Source: Subtercola lobariae
GTDB taxonomy: Bacteria; Actinomycetota; Actinomycetes; Actinomycetales; Microbacteriaceae
DNA length: 64,000 bases
Assembly (NCBI RefSeq): GCF_014640255.1
Contig: NZ_BMGP01000002.1
Coordinates: 1-64,000 of the forward strand
Reading direction: 5' to 3'
This document shows, in pieces, positions 44,433 to 53,281 of the stretch; within the stretch, counting starts at the first letter, position 1, and the number at the start of each line of letters is the position of its first letter. Position numbers and translations under genes: made by a program. The notes below the pieces were generated by a model. That model was not told where the DNA came from, ran no database searches, and saw only the letters and a list, made by a program, of their open reading frames with translations.

Positions 44433-44519
44433 AGCCGGAGCGGCCAGCCCGGCCTTCACGCCGCGCCCACGACGCGCACGACGCACGCCCGAGCCGCCAC
44501 GGCGCTCAGGGCCGAGCCC

Positions 44520-45215
44520 TCACCCCACCTGCGCCGGCGCCGGTGCTTCCACCTCCGTCACCTTTCCGCCCTTGATGTGCAGGCGCCGCTCTGCCCGCCT
44601 GGCTACGGCGGAGTCGTGCGTCACGATGATCAGCGTCAGCCCCTGGTCGCGCCAGAAGCCTTCGAGCAGCTCCATGATCTCGTCGCGAGTGTCTTCGTCG
44701 AGCGCGCCCGTCGGCTCGTCGGCGAGCAGCACGTCGGGCCGTTTGACCAGCGCTCGGGCAATGGCCACCCGCTGTTGCTGGCCGCCCGACAGTTCGGCGG
44801 GAAGATGCCCGTAGCGCTCGGCGAGCCCCACCGAGTCGAGCGCCTCGGCTGAACGCCGACGCCGCTCGGCTCCCGAAACCGGCAGAGGGGCAAGCGCCGT
44901 CTCGACATTCTCGAGCGCGGTCAGGGTGGGAATCAGGTTGAACCCCTGAAAAACGAACCCCACCTCTTTCGCCCTGATTTCGGCCAGCTTGTGGTCGCCG
45001 AGCTTCGAGAGCATCGACGCACCGAGCCGCACCTCACCCGAGGTGGGCCGGTCGAGCGCGCCCAGCATCTGCAGCAGTGTTGACTTGCCGCCGCCCGTTG
45101 GCCCCTGAATCGCGACCATCTGGCCATCTGCGATGCTCAGGGTGACCGAGTCGAGTGCCGTGATCTTTCGCTTCGACGCGTTGTAGGTTTTCGTGACGTT
45201 CGTCAGTTCATACAT
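44520..45215 (-). CDS. MacB/LolD-like ABC transporter ATPase
   Basis: The 231-residue ATPase has Walker A GPTGGGKSTLLQM, signature LSGGQQQRVAIARAL and Walker B VLLADEPTGALD. The MacB/LolD/FtsE subclass pairs with FtsX-type permeases, here the gene 75 bp upstream on the same strand. It moves hydrophobic or envelope substrates, or acts by mechanotransmission. No membrane-fusion or outer-membrane partner is present, as expected in an actinobacterium. Confidence 0.92.
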   Translation of the reverse strand: MYELTNVTKTYNASKRKITALDSVTLSIADGQMVAIQGPTGGGKSTLLQMLGALDRPTSGEVRLGASMLSKLGDHKLAEIRAKEVGFVFQGFNLIPTLTALENVETALAPLPVSGAERRRRSAEALDSVGLAERYGHLPAELSGGQQQRVAIARALVKRPDVLLADEPTGALDEDTRDEIMELLEGFWRDQGLTLIIVTHDSAVARRAERRLHIKGGKVTEVEAPAPAQVG

Positions 45216-45290
45216 CGTTTTTGCTCCTTGACTGAATTCGTTTGCGTGGGTGTGTGTCTGACTCCGGCGAGTGGATGCCCGTGGCCCCCC

Positions 45291-46796
45291 CTACCCCACC
45301 GACCGAAGCGCCTCGGCCGGCCGCAGCCGGGCCGCGCGCCAGCCGCCAATCGCACCGGCGAGCAACCCGCCCAGCACGGCCAGCCCCACCGCGATGAGAA
45401 TGATGCTGAACGTGACGGGCGCTTGCAGGGTGACGGTGGTCGAAGCGACCGCACGGGCCGCAGCACCGAAGCCGCCACCACCAGGCCCGCCCGCCGCGCC
45501 GCCGCCGCTCGCCGTGCCAGCAGCGGTCGCCGAAGCCGACCCGCTCAGCGTCGGAGCCACGATGTTCACCACGATGATGCCGATGAGCCCCACGACAATG
45601 CCGATGGCACCGCCGATGAGCCCCTGAACCACCGACTCCCCCGCGACCTGGCTGACGATGCGCCGATTGCTCCAGCCCACCGCTTTGAGCGTGCCGAATT
45701 CACGAGTTCGACGGGTGACCCCCGAGATCGTGAAGAGAATGGCGATCAAAAACGCAGCGGCCAGAACCAGAACCGAAAGCCAGGTGCCGAGGTTCGAGAC
45801 CAGCGATGACGCGGTCGAAAGCGACCCCGACACGGTCGACGCGAGATCGGCCTGAGTACTGACGGTTGCGGTAGGCAATGCCGTCTGCAGTGCGGAGGCG
45901 ACCTGATCGACACTCGATGACGATGCGGCAGTCACGTAGATGTTGCTGATCTTGCCCGCGTTGCTCGAGAGCGTTTGAGCCACGTCGAGCGGAATGTAGA
46001 CGTTCGACGCGGTGACGCTGTCTGAGCCCGACGATGAAACGGTTCCGACGATGGTGAAGGTGGTGCCGCCGATGTCGATGGTGCCGCCGGTGGCGAGCGA
46101 CGCCGAGGTGGCGTAGCTGCTGTCGAGCACGGCATTGTCGGTGCCTACGTCGGCCGCGGTGAGCAGCCGGCCGCTGGCCAAGGTGACGGCCGAGAGCGGG
46201 CCGACGGATGCCCCAGAGGGGTCGAGACCGAGCACGGTGAAGTTGTTCACATCGAAGGAGCTTCCGCCCGCGCCATCCGCCCCGCCAGTCGCCGCAGAAC
46301 CGGCGGCGGGAGCGCTGCCGCTGCCACCCTCAGTACCAGTGCCGGTACCCGTGCCCGTGCCGCTCTGCGATTGCGAGGGCAGCTGCCCGTTGAACGTCAG
46401 GTTCGTCAACGACAGAGTTCCGGTGGCGGCCGAGACGCCGCTGGTCGCCTTCACGGTGTCGAGCGCGGTGGCGTCGAACACGGTTTCGGTTCGCGTTATG
46501 GTGAGCGTCGACTGGTTCAGCGTGGTGGTTCCGCCCGACGTCGTTCCCGAGCCGGAGCCGAAGGCGAACTGACCGGGGTTGGCCCCGGCCGTTGGTGCGG
46601 TTGCCGCCTGGCTGATGGTGATGTCGGTTCCGACGCCGTAGACCGACTGAAGCACCGAGGCCTGAGCCCCCTGCACGCCGGCCGAAATCGAGTTGACCAG
46701 AATGACCAGGCCGATGGCGAGGGCCATTCCAATCGAAATGATGATGGTCTGTTTTCGCCGATTGACGAGTTCTCGTCTGAGATATGTACCGAACAT
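45291..46796 (-). CDS. MacB-like FtsX-family ABC transporter permease
   Basis: The 501-residue permease has the four-helix FtsX/MacB topology: one helix at residues 20-40, a large extracytoplasmic domain (residues 45-340) and three helices at about 345-370, 395-430 and 460-485. The periplasmic-side domain holds a Gly/Ser/Thr-rich low-complexity insert (QSGTGTGTGTGTEGGSGS, near residue 145). The ATPase gene follows at 45215. No two-component genes flank it, so the substrate is not suggested. Confidence 0.88.
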   Translation of the reverse strand: MFGTYLRRELVNRRKQTIIISIGMALAIGLVILVNSISAGVQGAQASVLQSVYGVGTDITISQAATAPTAGANPGQFAFGSGSGTTSGGTTTLNQSTLTITRTETVFDATALDTVKATSGVSAATGTLSLTNLTFNGQLPSQSQSGTGTGTGTGTEGGSGSAPAAGSAATGGADGAGGSSFDVNNFTVLGLDPSGASVGPLSAVTLASGRLLTAADVGTDNAVLDSSYATSASLATGGTIDIGGTTFTIVGTVSSSGSDSVTASNVYIPLDVAQTLSSNAGKISNIYVTAASSSSVDQVASALQTALPTATVSTQADLASTVSGSLSTASSLVSNLGTWLSVLVLAAAFLIAILFTISGVTRRTREFGTLKAVGWSNRRIVSQVAGESVVQGLIGGAIGIVVGLIGIIVVNIVAPTLSGSASATAAGTASGGGAAGGPGGGGFGAAARAVASTTVTLQAPVTFSIILIAVGLAVLGGLLAGAIGGWRAARLRPAEALRSVG

Positions 46797-47012
46797 GAGG
46801 CTCCTTTTCGCGTGTCTGGTTTGACGGTACGAAGGGGCCCTATGCGGCGGCTATGCCAATTCTATGAACGGGTTATCGATAATCTGCCTCGTCGGCAGCC
46901 GTGCTCGACCCCTGCGAACCCCGCAGCAATACGGGCATGTTTCGTTCACGTGAAGGTTTGTTTGCGTTTGCCCTGCCGGCACCCCGGCGCTGCCACTATT
47001 TCGAAGGTGAGC

Positions 47013-48479
47013 ATGATTCCTGACGAACCCGACCACTTCGATCTCTCGACGACCATCGCCCCGCACGTTGTTGTGCTGTTCGGTGCTACGGGTGATCTCG
47101 CCAGGCGCAAACTGATTCCCGGTATGGCGCATCTCGTGCTCTCGTCGCTGGCCCCGAGCATCCGCATCGTCGGAACTTCACTTGAGCCGTACGACGACGA
47201 GTCGTTTCGCGACTTCGCCATTACCGCCTGCCACGAGTTCGGCACCCGCCCGCTGTCAGACGAGCAGCTCGAGAGTTTCGCGTCACGTCTGACCTATGTG
47301 GGCCAGAATGCGGGCCCGGATGCTCTGGCCACCGCCGTGCGCGATGCCGAAGAATTGCTGGGCGAAGGCGCCCGCCGCCTGCACTACCTCAGTGTTCCGC
47401 CCAAAGCCGCCCTCGCTGTGGTCAAGATGCTCGCCGATGCCGATCTGGTGGATCATTCGCGGGTCATCATGGAGAAGCCGTTCGGCGTCGATCTCGAGAG
47501 CGCTGTTGCTCTCAACGCCAAGCTGCACGAGACGTTTCACGAGTCGCAGATCTTTCGCATCGACCACTTTCTGGGCAAGGAGCCGGCCCAGAACATCCTG
47601 GCGTTCAGATTCGCAAACGGCCTGTTCGAGCCCATCTGGAACCGCAACTTCATCGCGCATGTGCAGATCGACGTGCCCGAGACACTGGGGCTCGACCGCC
47701 GGGCGGAGTTCTACGAGTCGACCGGCGCATTCAAAGACATGGTCGTGACGCACCTTTTTCAGATTCTCGCGTTCATGGCCATGGAGCCGCCGACCGCGCT
47801 CGAGCCGAAAGCCATCAGCGAAGAGAAGAACAAGGTCTTTCGGTCGATGCGGCCCATCGACCCGGCGAACGTGGTGCGCGGGCAATACGGCGGGTATCGC
47901 GACGAACCGGGTGTCTCACGCGAGTCGGAGACCGAGACATTCGTGGCGCTGAAGGTCGAAATCGACAACTGGCGCTGGGCGGGCGTTCCGTTCTATCTGC
48001 GCACCGGAAAGAAGCTCGCCGAGGGGCAGCGCATCATCTCCATCGCGTTTCACGAGCCGCCGAAAAGCATGTTTCCGGCCGGGTCTGGCGTGGGCAAGAG
48101 CGGGCCAGACCACCTCACCTTCGACCTTGCCGACGCGTCGAAGGTCTCGCTCTCGTTCTACGGCAAGCGGCCCGGGCCGGGCATGAAGCTCGACAAACTC
48201 TCCATGCAGTTCGCGCTGCACGACCATGAGCGGGCCGGCGACGTGCTCGAGGCCTACGAGCGCCTGATTCTCGACGCGATGCGCGGCGACCACACGCTCT
48301 TCACCACTGCAGAGGGCATCGAACGCCTCTGGGAGATCTCGACCGAGCTGCTCGACGACCCGCCGCCCGTGCGCGTTTATGCACCTGGAACCTGGGGCCC
48401 GAACGCGATTCACCAGCTCATTGCGCCGAACGCCTGGCGGCTGCCGTTCGAGCGCGCCTGGCGGCCCTCCAAAGACTGA
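47013..48479 (+). CDS. zwf: Glucose-6-phosphate dehydrogenase
   Basis: The 488-residue protein has the NAD(P)-binding GATGDLARRKLIPGM motif near residue 22, the active-site segment RIDHFLGKEPAQNILAFRF near residue 185 and the C-terminal DHLTFDLADASKVSLSFYGKRPGPG. It oxidises glucose 6-phosphate in the pentose phosphate pathway. An isolated zwf outside a tkt-tal-zwf-opcA cluster suggests a second copy or an NAD/F420-independent paralogue; the main one was not seen. I use ATG 47013 with GAAGG 5 nt upstream; GTG 47007 would add two residues. It is divergent from the MacB-like permease. Confidence 0.95.
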   Translation: MIPDEPDHFDLSTTIAPHVVVLFGATGDLARRKLIPGMAHLVLSSLAPSIRIVGTSLEPYDDESFRDFAITACHEFGTRPLSDEQLESFASRLTYVGQNAGPDALATAVRDAEELLGEGARRLHYLSVPPKAALAVVKMLADADLVDHSRVIMEKPFGVDLESAVALNAKLHETFHESQIFRIDHFLGKEPAQNILAFRFANGLFEPIWNRNFIAHVQIDVPETLGLDRRAEFYESTGAFKDMVVTHLFQILAFMAMEPPTALEPKAISEEKNKVFRSMRPIDPANVVRGQYGGYRDEPGVSRESETETFVALKVEIDNWRWAGVPFYLRTGKKLAEGQRIISIAFHEPPKSMFPAGSGVGKSGPDHLTFDLADASKVSLSFYGKRPGPGMKLDKLSMQFALHDHERAGDVLEAYERLILDAMRGDHTLFTTAEGIERLWEISTELLDDPPPVRVYAPGTWGPNAIHQLIAPNAWRLPFERAWRPSKD

Positions 48480-48526
48480 GCCGCGGGCATTTGTTCTCAT
48501 CCGGTTCGAGTGAGCCCGCTACGTCT

Positions 48527-48584
48527 GAGCCTGTTACGTCGTTTTGAGCCCGGTGTACGAGACTCAAAACGACCTAACGGACTC
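48527..48584. repeat. Long imperfect inverted repeat between convergent genes
   Basis: Arms of 22 nt (48527-48548 and 48563-48584) match at 19 positions across a 14-nt loop. The perfect core is GTCGTTTTGAG (48538-48548) with CTCAAAACGAC (48563-48573). It lies between zwf and a small minus-strand gene. A bidirectional terminator is possible, and the A/T-rich core is unusual for this DNA. Confidence 0.7.
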
Positions 48585-48626
48585 ACCGGAGAGAGTGATC
48601 CGCGCAGGTCGCAGAAGGGGCGATGT

Positions 48627-48655
48627 GCGCTAGGCGCTAGGCGCTAGGCGCTAGG
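48627..48655. repeat. Heptanucleotide tandem repeat around a stop codon
   Basis: GCGCTAG occurs four times head to tail. It overlaps the stop codon of the small minus-strand gene at 48651-48653. Confidence 0.85.
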
Positions 48656-48833
48656 CGGGCTCGTCGTCGGCGAGCGCGTCGACCGTTTCGATGAGCTTGT
48701 CGATGGCGCTCACCAGGTTGTGAATCGACTGGCGTTCGGGGGTGTCTGCCTCGAACTTCTGCACGTCATAAGCGGCAAGGCTGGCAGATTCGCGTGCTTC
48801 TTTGAGGTAGGCCTGAGCCTTCAAGTTCGACAT
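48651..48833 (-). CDS. Small helical protein of unknown function
   Basis: The 60-residue protein [20 protein letters not shown] and onward is hydrophilic and probably all-helical, with heptad-like hydrophobic spacing (possible coiled coil). It ends acidic (DALADDEPA). It stands alone, divergent from the flavin oxidoreductase gene. I do not recognise the family, but its composition and placement favour a real gene. Confidence 0.6.
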   Translation of the reverse strand: MSNLKAQAYLKEARESASLAAYDVQKFEADTPERQSIHNLVSAIDKLIETVDALADDEPA

Positions 48834-48991
48834 GTCGCCACTCTATCGGCGCAGCGGCAGGCGTCACTAGCCCGTTGTCGTGCGTCGGGCGCCAGGTCGG
48901 CGGGCCGGCGGGTCGACGGGCGGTATGGGCGGCGCGGGCTCGCGCGCCGGTGCGCGGGAACGAATTCGGGGCGCCGCTTGTTGAAGTGAGC

Positions 48992-50005
48992 ATGTCGATT
49001 CCGCTCTCCATTCTTGACCTCGCCCCCATCGCGCCCGGCGAGACCGCTCGTAAAACGTTCGCGGCGAGCGTGGCGCTCGCTCAGACCGCCGAGAAGCACG
49101 GGTACCGCCGGGTCTGGTACGCCGAGCACCACAACATGCCCACCATCGCCTCGTCGGCCACGAGCATCCTCATCGGCCATGTCGCCGCGCAGACCTCGAC
49201 CATTCGCCTGGGCGCGGGCGGAATCATGCTGCCGAACCATGCTCCGCTGACCATCGCCGAGCAGTTCGGCACCCTCGAGACGCTGACGCCTGGCCGCATC
49301 GACCTCGGACTCGGGCGGGCGCCCGGCAGCGATCAAGTCACCATGCACGCGATGCGGCGTGACGCGTCGTCGGCAGAGACCTTTCCGCAAGATGTACTCG
49401 AACTGCAGGGGTATCTGTGGGGCGAGTCGAGGGTGCCGGGGGTGCAGGCGGTGCCACGGGCATCCACTCGCGTACCTTTATACATTCTCGGGTCGTCACT
49501 GTTCGGGGCCCAGCTCGCCGCCATGCTCGGGCTGCCGTATGCCTTCGCGTCGCACTTCTCGCCCGATGCGCTGTTTGAGGCTGTGGCCACGTACCGCAGT
49601 GAATTTCGGCCGGCCGAGCTGACCGGCACAGGTGAACTCAGCGAGCCGCACGTCATCGTGGGGGCGAACGTCATCGCCTCTGAAGACGGTGAGGATGCCC
49701 GGCGGCAGTTCGACATCACCCGCCGTTCACGCGTGCGCAGCATGATCTCACGCGGGCCGGCGGCCCCGGAGTACAGCGACGAACAGATCGATGCGTTCTT
49801 GACCACCGCGAACGGGCGCCACATCGCGAACATGATGAAGTACTCGGTTGCGGGTACGCCCGACGAGGTGCGCGCCTTTCTCGAGAACTTCGCTGCACAA
49901 ACCGGCGCCGACGAGATCATCGTGGGGCACCAGTCACCGCGCCTCGCCGACCGGCTGCGCTCGGTCGAGCTCACCGCCGACGCGATGCTGGGCGCGGCGG
50001 TCTAG
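48992..50005 (+). CDS. LLM-class flavin-dependent oxidoreductase (luciferase-like, group 1)
   Basis: The 337-residue TIM-barrel protein starts [19 protein letters not shown] and has [27 protein letters not shown] and the phosphate-binding [16 protein letters not shown]. These place it in the bacterial-luciferase-like group of oxidoreductases using FMN or F420. The reaction is unknown. The start is the ATG at 48992; GTTGAAG lies upstream as a weak ribosome site. It precedes the Fpg gene by 76 bp. Confidence 0.88.
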   Translation: MSIPLSILDLAPIAPGETARKTFAASVALAQTAEKHGYRRVWYAEHHNMPTIASSATSILIGHVAAQTSTIRLGAGGIMLPNHAPLTIAEQFGTLETLTPGRIDLGLGRAPGSDQVTMHAMRRDASSAETFPQDVLELQGYLWGESRVPGVQAVPRASTRVPLYILGSSLFGAQLAAMLGLPYAFASHFSPDALFEAVATYRSEFRPAELTGTGELSEPHVIVGANVIASEDGEDARRQFDITRRSRVRSMISRGPAAPEYSDEQIDAFLTTANGRHIANMMKYSVAGTPDEVRAFLENFAAQTGADEIIVGHQSPRLADRLRSVELTADAMLGAAV

Positions 50006-50070
50006 CCGCCGCCCTGCACCAACCCACCCTCCCCGCTCAAAAAAGGGACCCACTGTCTGTGGGCGGCGGC
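50005..50070. repeat. 10-bp inverted repeat flanking the LLM-Fpg intergenic region
   Basis: GCCGCCGCCC (50005-50014) is the perfect complement of GGGCGGCGGC (50061-50070), with 46 nt between; a small nested stem (CCCAC 50049-50053, GTGGG 50059-50063) also exists. The right arm abuts the -10 box of the Fpg gene, so it could be a terminator for the upstream gene or a promoter element. Confidence 0.45.
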
Positions 50071-50075
50071 ATAAT
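50070..50075 (+). promoter_or_regulatory. Leaderless-type -10 box for the Fpg/Nei gene
   Basis: CATAAT, then 6 nt, then the GTG at 50082. Confidence 0.6.
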
Positions 50076-50081
50076 GAGAAG

Positions 50082-51074
50082 GTGCCAGAGCTACCTGAGG
50101 TCACCGCGCTCGTCGCCGACCTTGGGGCGCGGATGATCGGGCGAACGCTCGACCGGGTCGACGTGGTTTCGTTCGCTGCGTTGAAGACGTTCGACCCGCC
50201 TGTGAGTGCGTTTTCGGGGCGAGTGATCAGTGCCGTCAGCAGGCACGGCAAGTTTCTCGACTTCACGTTCGACGCGCCGAAAGACGCGGGCGACGCGGGT
50301 GAGACCGGCGACGAACTGCATCTCGTGATGCATCTTGCGCGGGCTGGGTGGATTCGGTGGCGCGAAGGGCCGCCGCCCGCGCCTTCTGGGCGGCCGGGTA
50401 AAGGTCCGTTGGCCGCACGGGTGGTGCTCACTGGTGACCCGAAGAGCGGCGACGGAGACGCCACGGCCGAAGCGATCGCAGCCGGAGCAGACAACTCGGG
50501 TAGCATGTCTTCCGTGGCGGTTGCCGGTGCCGGGCTCGACATCACCGAGGCCGGCACGAAGAAGAGCCTCGCGATTTACGTGGTTCGAGACGCGAACGAG
50601 GTGCCCGGGGTGGCGCGCTTGGGGCCTGATCCGCTCAGCGACGGGTTCACGCTCGAGGTGTTCTCGGGCATCCTGCACACCGCCGGGCGGTCGCAGATCA
50701 AGGGGGTGCTGCGCAATCAGTCGGTGATCGCGGGCATCGGCAACGCGTATTCTGACGAGATTCTGCACGCGGCGCATATGTCGCCGTTCAAACCGGCCTC
50801 GATGTCAGAAGACGAGACCGCGCTGCTCTTCGATGCGATGCAGGCGACCTTGCGCGAAGCGATTGAACGCTCTGACGGGCTGGCAGCCTCAGATCTGAAG
50901 CGCGAGAAGAAGCTCGGCTTACAGGTGCACGGTCGCACCGGCGAGGCGTGCCCCGTTTGCGGCGACACGGTGCGCCAGGTCACCTACGCCGACTCGTCGC
51001 TGCAGTACTGCCCCACGTGCCAGACGGGCGGCAAACCGCTGGCCGACCGCGTGCTCTCGCGACTGCTGAAGTAG
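50082..51074 (+). CDS. Fpg/Nei-family DNA glycosylase
   Basis: The 330-residue protein begins V/M-PELPEV: Pro2 is the catalytic nucleophile and Glu3 the partner base. RHGKFLDF holds the beta-hairpin Lys, the helix-two-turn-helix is around GVLRNQSVIAGIGNAYSDEIL, and the zinc finger is CPVCG...CPTC near the C-terminus. It excises oxidised or damaged bases and cleaves abasic sites. It is longer than typical Fpg (about 270-290) because of an Ala/Gly-rich insert near residues 75-150. Start GTG follows the -10 spacing. A Nudix gene follows after 6 nt, consistent with a damage-repair or nucleotide-clean-up unit. Confidence 0.92.
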   Translation: MPELPEVTALVADLGARMIGRTLDRVDVVSFAALKTFDPPVSAFSGRVISAVSRHGKFLDFTFDAPKDAGDAGETGDELHLVMHLARAGWIRWREGPPPAPSGRPGKGPLAARVVLTGDPKSGDGDATAEAIAAGADNSGSMSSVAVAGAGLDITEAGTKKSLAIYVVRDANEVPGVARLGPDPLSDGFTLEVFSGILHTAGRSQIKGVLRNQSVIAGIGNAYSDEILHAAHMSPFKPASMSEDETALLFDAMQATLREAIERSDGLAASDLKREKKLGLQVHGRTGEACPVCGDTVRQVTYADSSLQYCPTCQTGGKPLADRVLSRLLK

Positions 51075-51080
51075 CCCGCG

Positions 51081-52034
51081 GTGACGAATGCGGCACCGGA
51101 TGCCGGCGCGACAGCAGAGACCTCCGCTGCGAGCGCGGGCTCGAGTGGGGCGATGGCGAGCTTGCCAGCGGCAGGCGACGCGACGGCGAACGCAAACCCT
51201 GCGAACGAGGCACCTCGGCGCTCGGCGACCGTTCTTGTCGTGCGCGACGCTCCGCTCGAAGTGCTCATGGTGACCCGGCACGCGGCCGCCACCTTCGCCT
51301 CGGCGCTCGTGTTTCCGGGTGGCGCCATCGATTTGGCTGACGGCGACGACTCGTGGTTCGACGTCACCGCCGGCGCAAGTGCCACCGACAGAAGCACTTC
51401 GGGCGCAAGCGCTAACGGCGCCGATCGGCTGACCGCCGACGAACGCGCCCTTCGAGTGGGCGCTATTCGAGAGACGTGGGAGGAGGCATCCATTCTGCTC
51501 GCCGCGCATTCGAGCACAGACACCGCCGCACGTCGAGGGCAGGCCGAGAGTCGCGACGTCGCCGAGCTTCGCGGGTTGCCGCTGCGAACGGTACTCGACC
51601 GCACGAACGCCCGGCTCGACCTCGACGAACTCGTCGAGTTCGCGCACTGGGTCACGCCCGCCGGCATCGCCCGGCGCTTCGACACCTGGTTCTTCATCGC
51701 CGCTGCTCCCCCGAACCAGCCCGGCGTCAGTGACGGCGTCGAAACGGTCGGCCTCGAGTGGATCACCCCCGCCCGAGCCCTCGCCGCCGAAGCCGCGGGC
51801 GAACGGTCGCTCGTCTTTCCCACCCTCATGAACCTGCGCCTGCTCGCCGAGAGCTCGACGGTGGCCGAAGCCCTCGAAGCAGCTCGCGCCCGCGCACCGT
51901 TCACCGTGCATCCACGTCGTGAAGTAGCAGCAGACGGCCAACGGATGCTCGTGGTCGACCCGCGCGCCGGCTACCCCGTTCGCGGACTGCCCGAGCGAAC
52001 GTTGCACGGCCAGTACCCTGCAGCCCCGCAGTGA
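51081..52034 (+). CDS. Nudix-family hydrolase-like protein
   Basis: The 317-residue protein has a beta domain (ATVLVVRDAPLEVLMVTRHAAATFASALVFPGG) and a Nudix-like helix VGAIRETWEEASILL around residue 135, with REXXXEE present. The usual first Gly and some spacing differ, and the Asn/Asp region before it is expanded, so this belongs to the larger Nudix proteins of uncertain substrate. Residues 1-50 are Ala/Ser-rich. The gene follows the glycosylase directly. Confidence 0.75.
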   Translation: MTNAAPDAGATAETSAASAGSSGAMASLPAAGDATANANPANEAPRRSATVLVVRDAPLEVLMVTRHAAATFASALVFPGGAIDLADGDDSWFDVTAGASATDRSTSGASANGADRLTADERALRVGAIRETWEEASILLAAHSSTDTAARRGQAESRDVAELRGLPLRTVLDRTNARLDLDELVEFAHWVTPAGIARRFDTWFFIAAAPPNQPGVSDGVETVGLEWITPARALAAEAAGERSLVFPTLMNLRLLAESSTVAEALEAARARAPFTVHPRREVAADGQRMLVVDPRAGYPVRGLPERTLHGQYPAAPQ

Positions 52035-52093
52035 TGCGTGCCTAGCTCCCGCGACGCGTGCTTAGCTCCCGCGACGCGTGCCTAGCTCCCGCA
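52034..52093. repeat. 20-nt tandem repeat, three copies
   Basis: A unit of about 20 nt (CGCGACGCGTGCCTAGCTCC and close variants) repeats three times between the convergent Nudix and orphan genes. Each unit contains a TAG/CTAG. No hairpin explains it. Confidence 0.75.
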
Positions 52094-52519
52094 GAGACGC
52101 CGTGCCAGCCATGCCGACGCGTTAGCGGGGAGCAACTCACCCGCCAAAACGAGGGTGGCGAACTCGATCGCCTCGTCGGTGAGGCGGCCGTCTGCGCTGT
52201 GCGGAGCGTCGCGCCGAACGTGAACCGACAACGATCGGGTCGCGCGCGGCCCCAGGTGAGCGACGCTTGCCACGATGCCTCCGAAGTGCCGCGCCTGTCC
52301 GCGAGAACCGTCGTCGAGTTCGGGCCTGAAGCCGCGCCCGGGTAGCAGGTTTCTGCCGCCCGTTGCGGCACTCACGAACCAGAACGGCCCGGGAGCGATA
52401 CCCGCAGACTCGTGCGCGAACGTGATGAGAAACGGGCGCGCCTGATCGGCGCCGACCGCCAACCTGCCCGCGAGCTCGCAGAGCGCTGCGCACGCGTCGA
52501 TGCCGTCAGTCGCATTCAC
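52082..52519 (-). CDS. Orphan protein of unknown function
   Basis: The 145-residue protein is Ala/Gly-rich with segments FAHESAGIAPGPFWFVSAATGG and ARHFGGIVASVAHLG that look like a compact globular domain. I do not recognise it. Its GTG start overlaps the stop of a 28-codon frame by GTGA, implying coupled translation. It lies beside the broken metI region. Confidence 0.45.
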   Translation of the reverse strand: MNATDGIDACAALCELAGRLAVGADQARPFLITFAHESAGIAPGPFWFVSAATGGRNLLPGRGFRPELDDGSRGQARHFGGIVASVAHLGPRATRSLSVHVRRDAPHSADGRLTDEAIEFATLVLAGELLPANASAWLARRLCGS

Positions 52520-52602
52520 GCGCGCACCAGGGTCGATGTGTCGTGGTAACCGAGCGCCCGACCATCGGTGAGGTCGATCGCACGGCTGGTTTGCGACGCC
52601 AT
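52516..52602 (-). CDS. 28-residue open frame coupled to the orphan gene
   Basis: The frame MASQTSRAIDLTDGRALGYH and on to VRA has a strong AGAGGAG 6 nt before its ATG and ends by GTGA into the orphan protein gene. LTDGRALGYHD resembles the start of an alpha/beta hydrolase, so it may be a broken N-terminus or a true small leader protein. Confidence 0.4.
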   Translation of the reverse strand: MASQTSRAIDLTDGRALGYHDTSTLVRA

Positions 52603-52713
52603 TGTGTCTCCTCTGCCTTGGGCCCGAGCCGGGTCGGGCAGGCCAGCTCAGTTTAGCCAGCAGCCCGGTGCGACGAAATACATCCGTCTGTCAGTACCGA
52701 TGCCCGACATCCT

Positions 52714-52993
52714 TCACTCTTTCAGATCATTCCCACGGCGCAGCTCGCTGAAGCGATTCCGTCGCTCATCGGCTGGCTGACCATCAACACCATCGCCATG
52801 ATCGAGTATTCGGCTATAAATGCACCATCGGCGCCGGCGGCATCGGATACGTCGCCAACTCGTACGGATACCAGCGATTTGTCAACCAGCTCAGGCGGGC
52901 GACCATCATCATCCCGGTGGCCTGGTCGCGGCCGTGCAGCTGATCTCGCGCTACGCGGCACGCACTGACCGGCTCGGCACTTCCACGGAATAG
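52714..52993 (+). pseudogene. Broken methionine ABC permease (metI) remnant
   Basis: Three reading frames in order give recognisable MetI pieces: QIIPTAQLAEAIPSLIGWLT and NTIAMIEYSA, then TIGAGGIGYVANSYGYQRF, then VAAVQLISRYAARTDR to a TAG at 52991-52993. At least two frameshifts separate them, and the N-terminal two thirds of the permease is missing. This is a degraded gene fragment, not a functional transporter. Confidence 0.8.
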
Positions 52994-53045
52994 TCCACGC
53001 GCCATCGCGTGCACAGAGCACGTGGCCTCGTACGTGGACTATTCC
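52987..53045. repeat. 13-bp perfect inverted repeat at the end of the metI remnant
   Basis: GGAATAGTCCACG (52987-52999) and CGTGGACTATTCC (53033-53045) flank 33 nt. The left arm contains the remnant's stop codon. No transposase or integrase is nearby; it could be a degraded mobile-element end or terminator. Confidence 0.7.
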
Positions 53046-53098
53046 ATCGCGCGCGCCTCGCCTTCAAGGACCTCTCTGACGGCAACACCATCAGCGGC

Positions 53099-53125
53099 AG
53101 GGGGGCCCTGAGGTTCGGCCTTTTT
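53099..53125 (+). terminator. Weak intrinsic-terminator-like element
   Basis: A GGCC/GGCC stem with wobble extension is followed by TTTTT at 53121-53125, one of the few T5 runs after a stem in this window. It may have terminated the lost metI operon. Confidence 0.3.
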
Positions 53126-53281
53126 CGTGGAGCGCCTACAGAAATCGGGGCGGGAGCGAAGGGAACGTGGTGGCCTTTCGTGAGTGAAGGGGCGGCGGTA
53201 GGCCGGTGCGGCTACGCTACCTCTGCGACGGCCACTGCACTCCTTCTGCTCCTACCGGCCAGCGCGATGAAAGGTGCGATG
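53126..53281. other. Gap before the F420 oxidoreductase: no gene seen
   Basis: This stretch has an open plus frame continuous with the oxidoreductase, but it lacks a convincing start or domain and begins inside the degraded region. I see only a likely ribosome site (AAAGG at 53270-53274). Confidence 0.5.

Noticed and set aside
46371-47012. Upstream extension of the zwf frame
   Set aside because: It lies antisense to the MacB-like permease and is low in complexity; the G6PD fold starts at 47013.
52987-53045. Phage attachment site
   Set aside because: No integrase, tRNA or direct-repeat partner is present.
53009-53281. Upstream extension of the F420 oxidoreductase
   Set aside because: It crosses the degraded region, has no domain, and better starts follow AAAGG at 53270.
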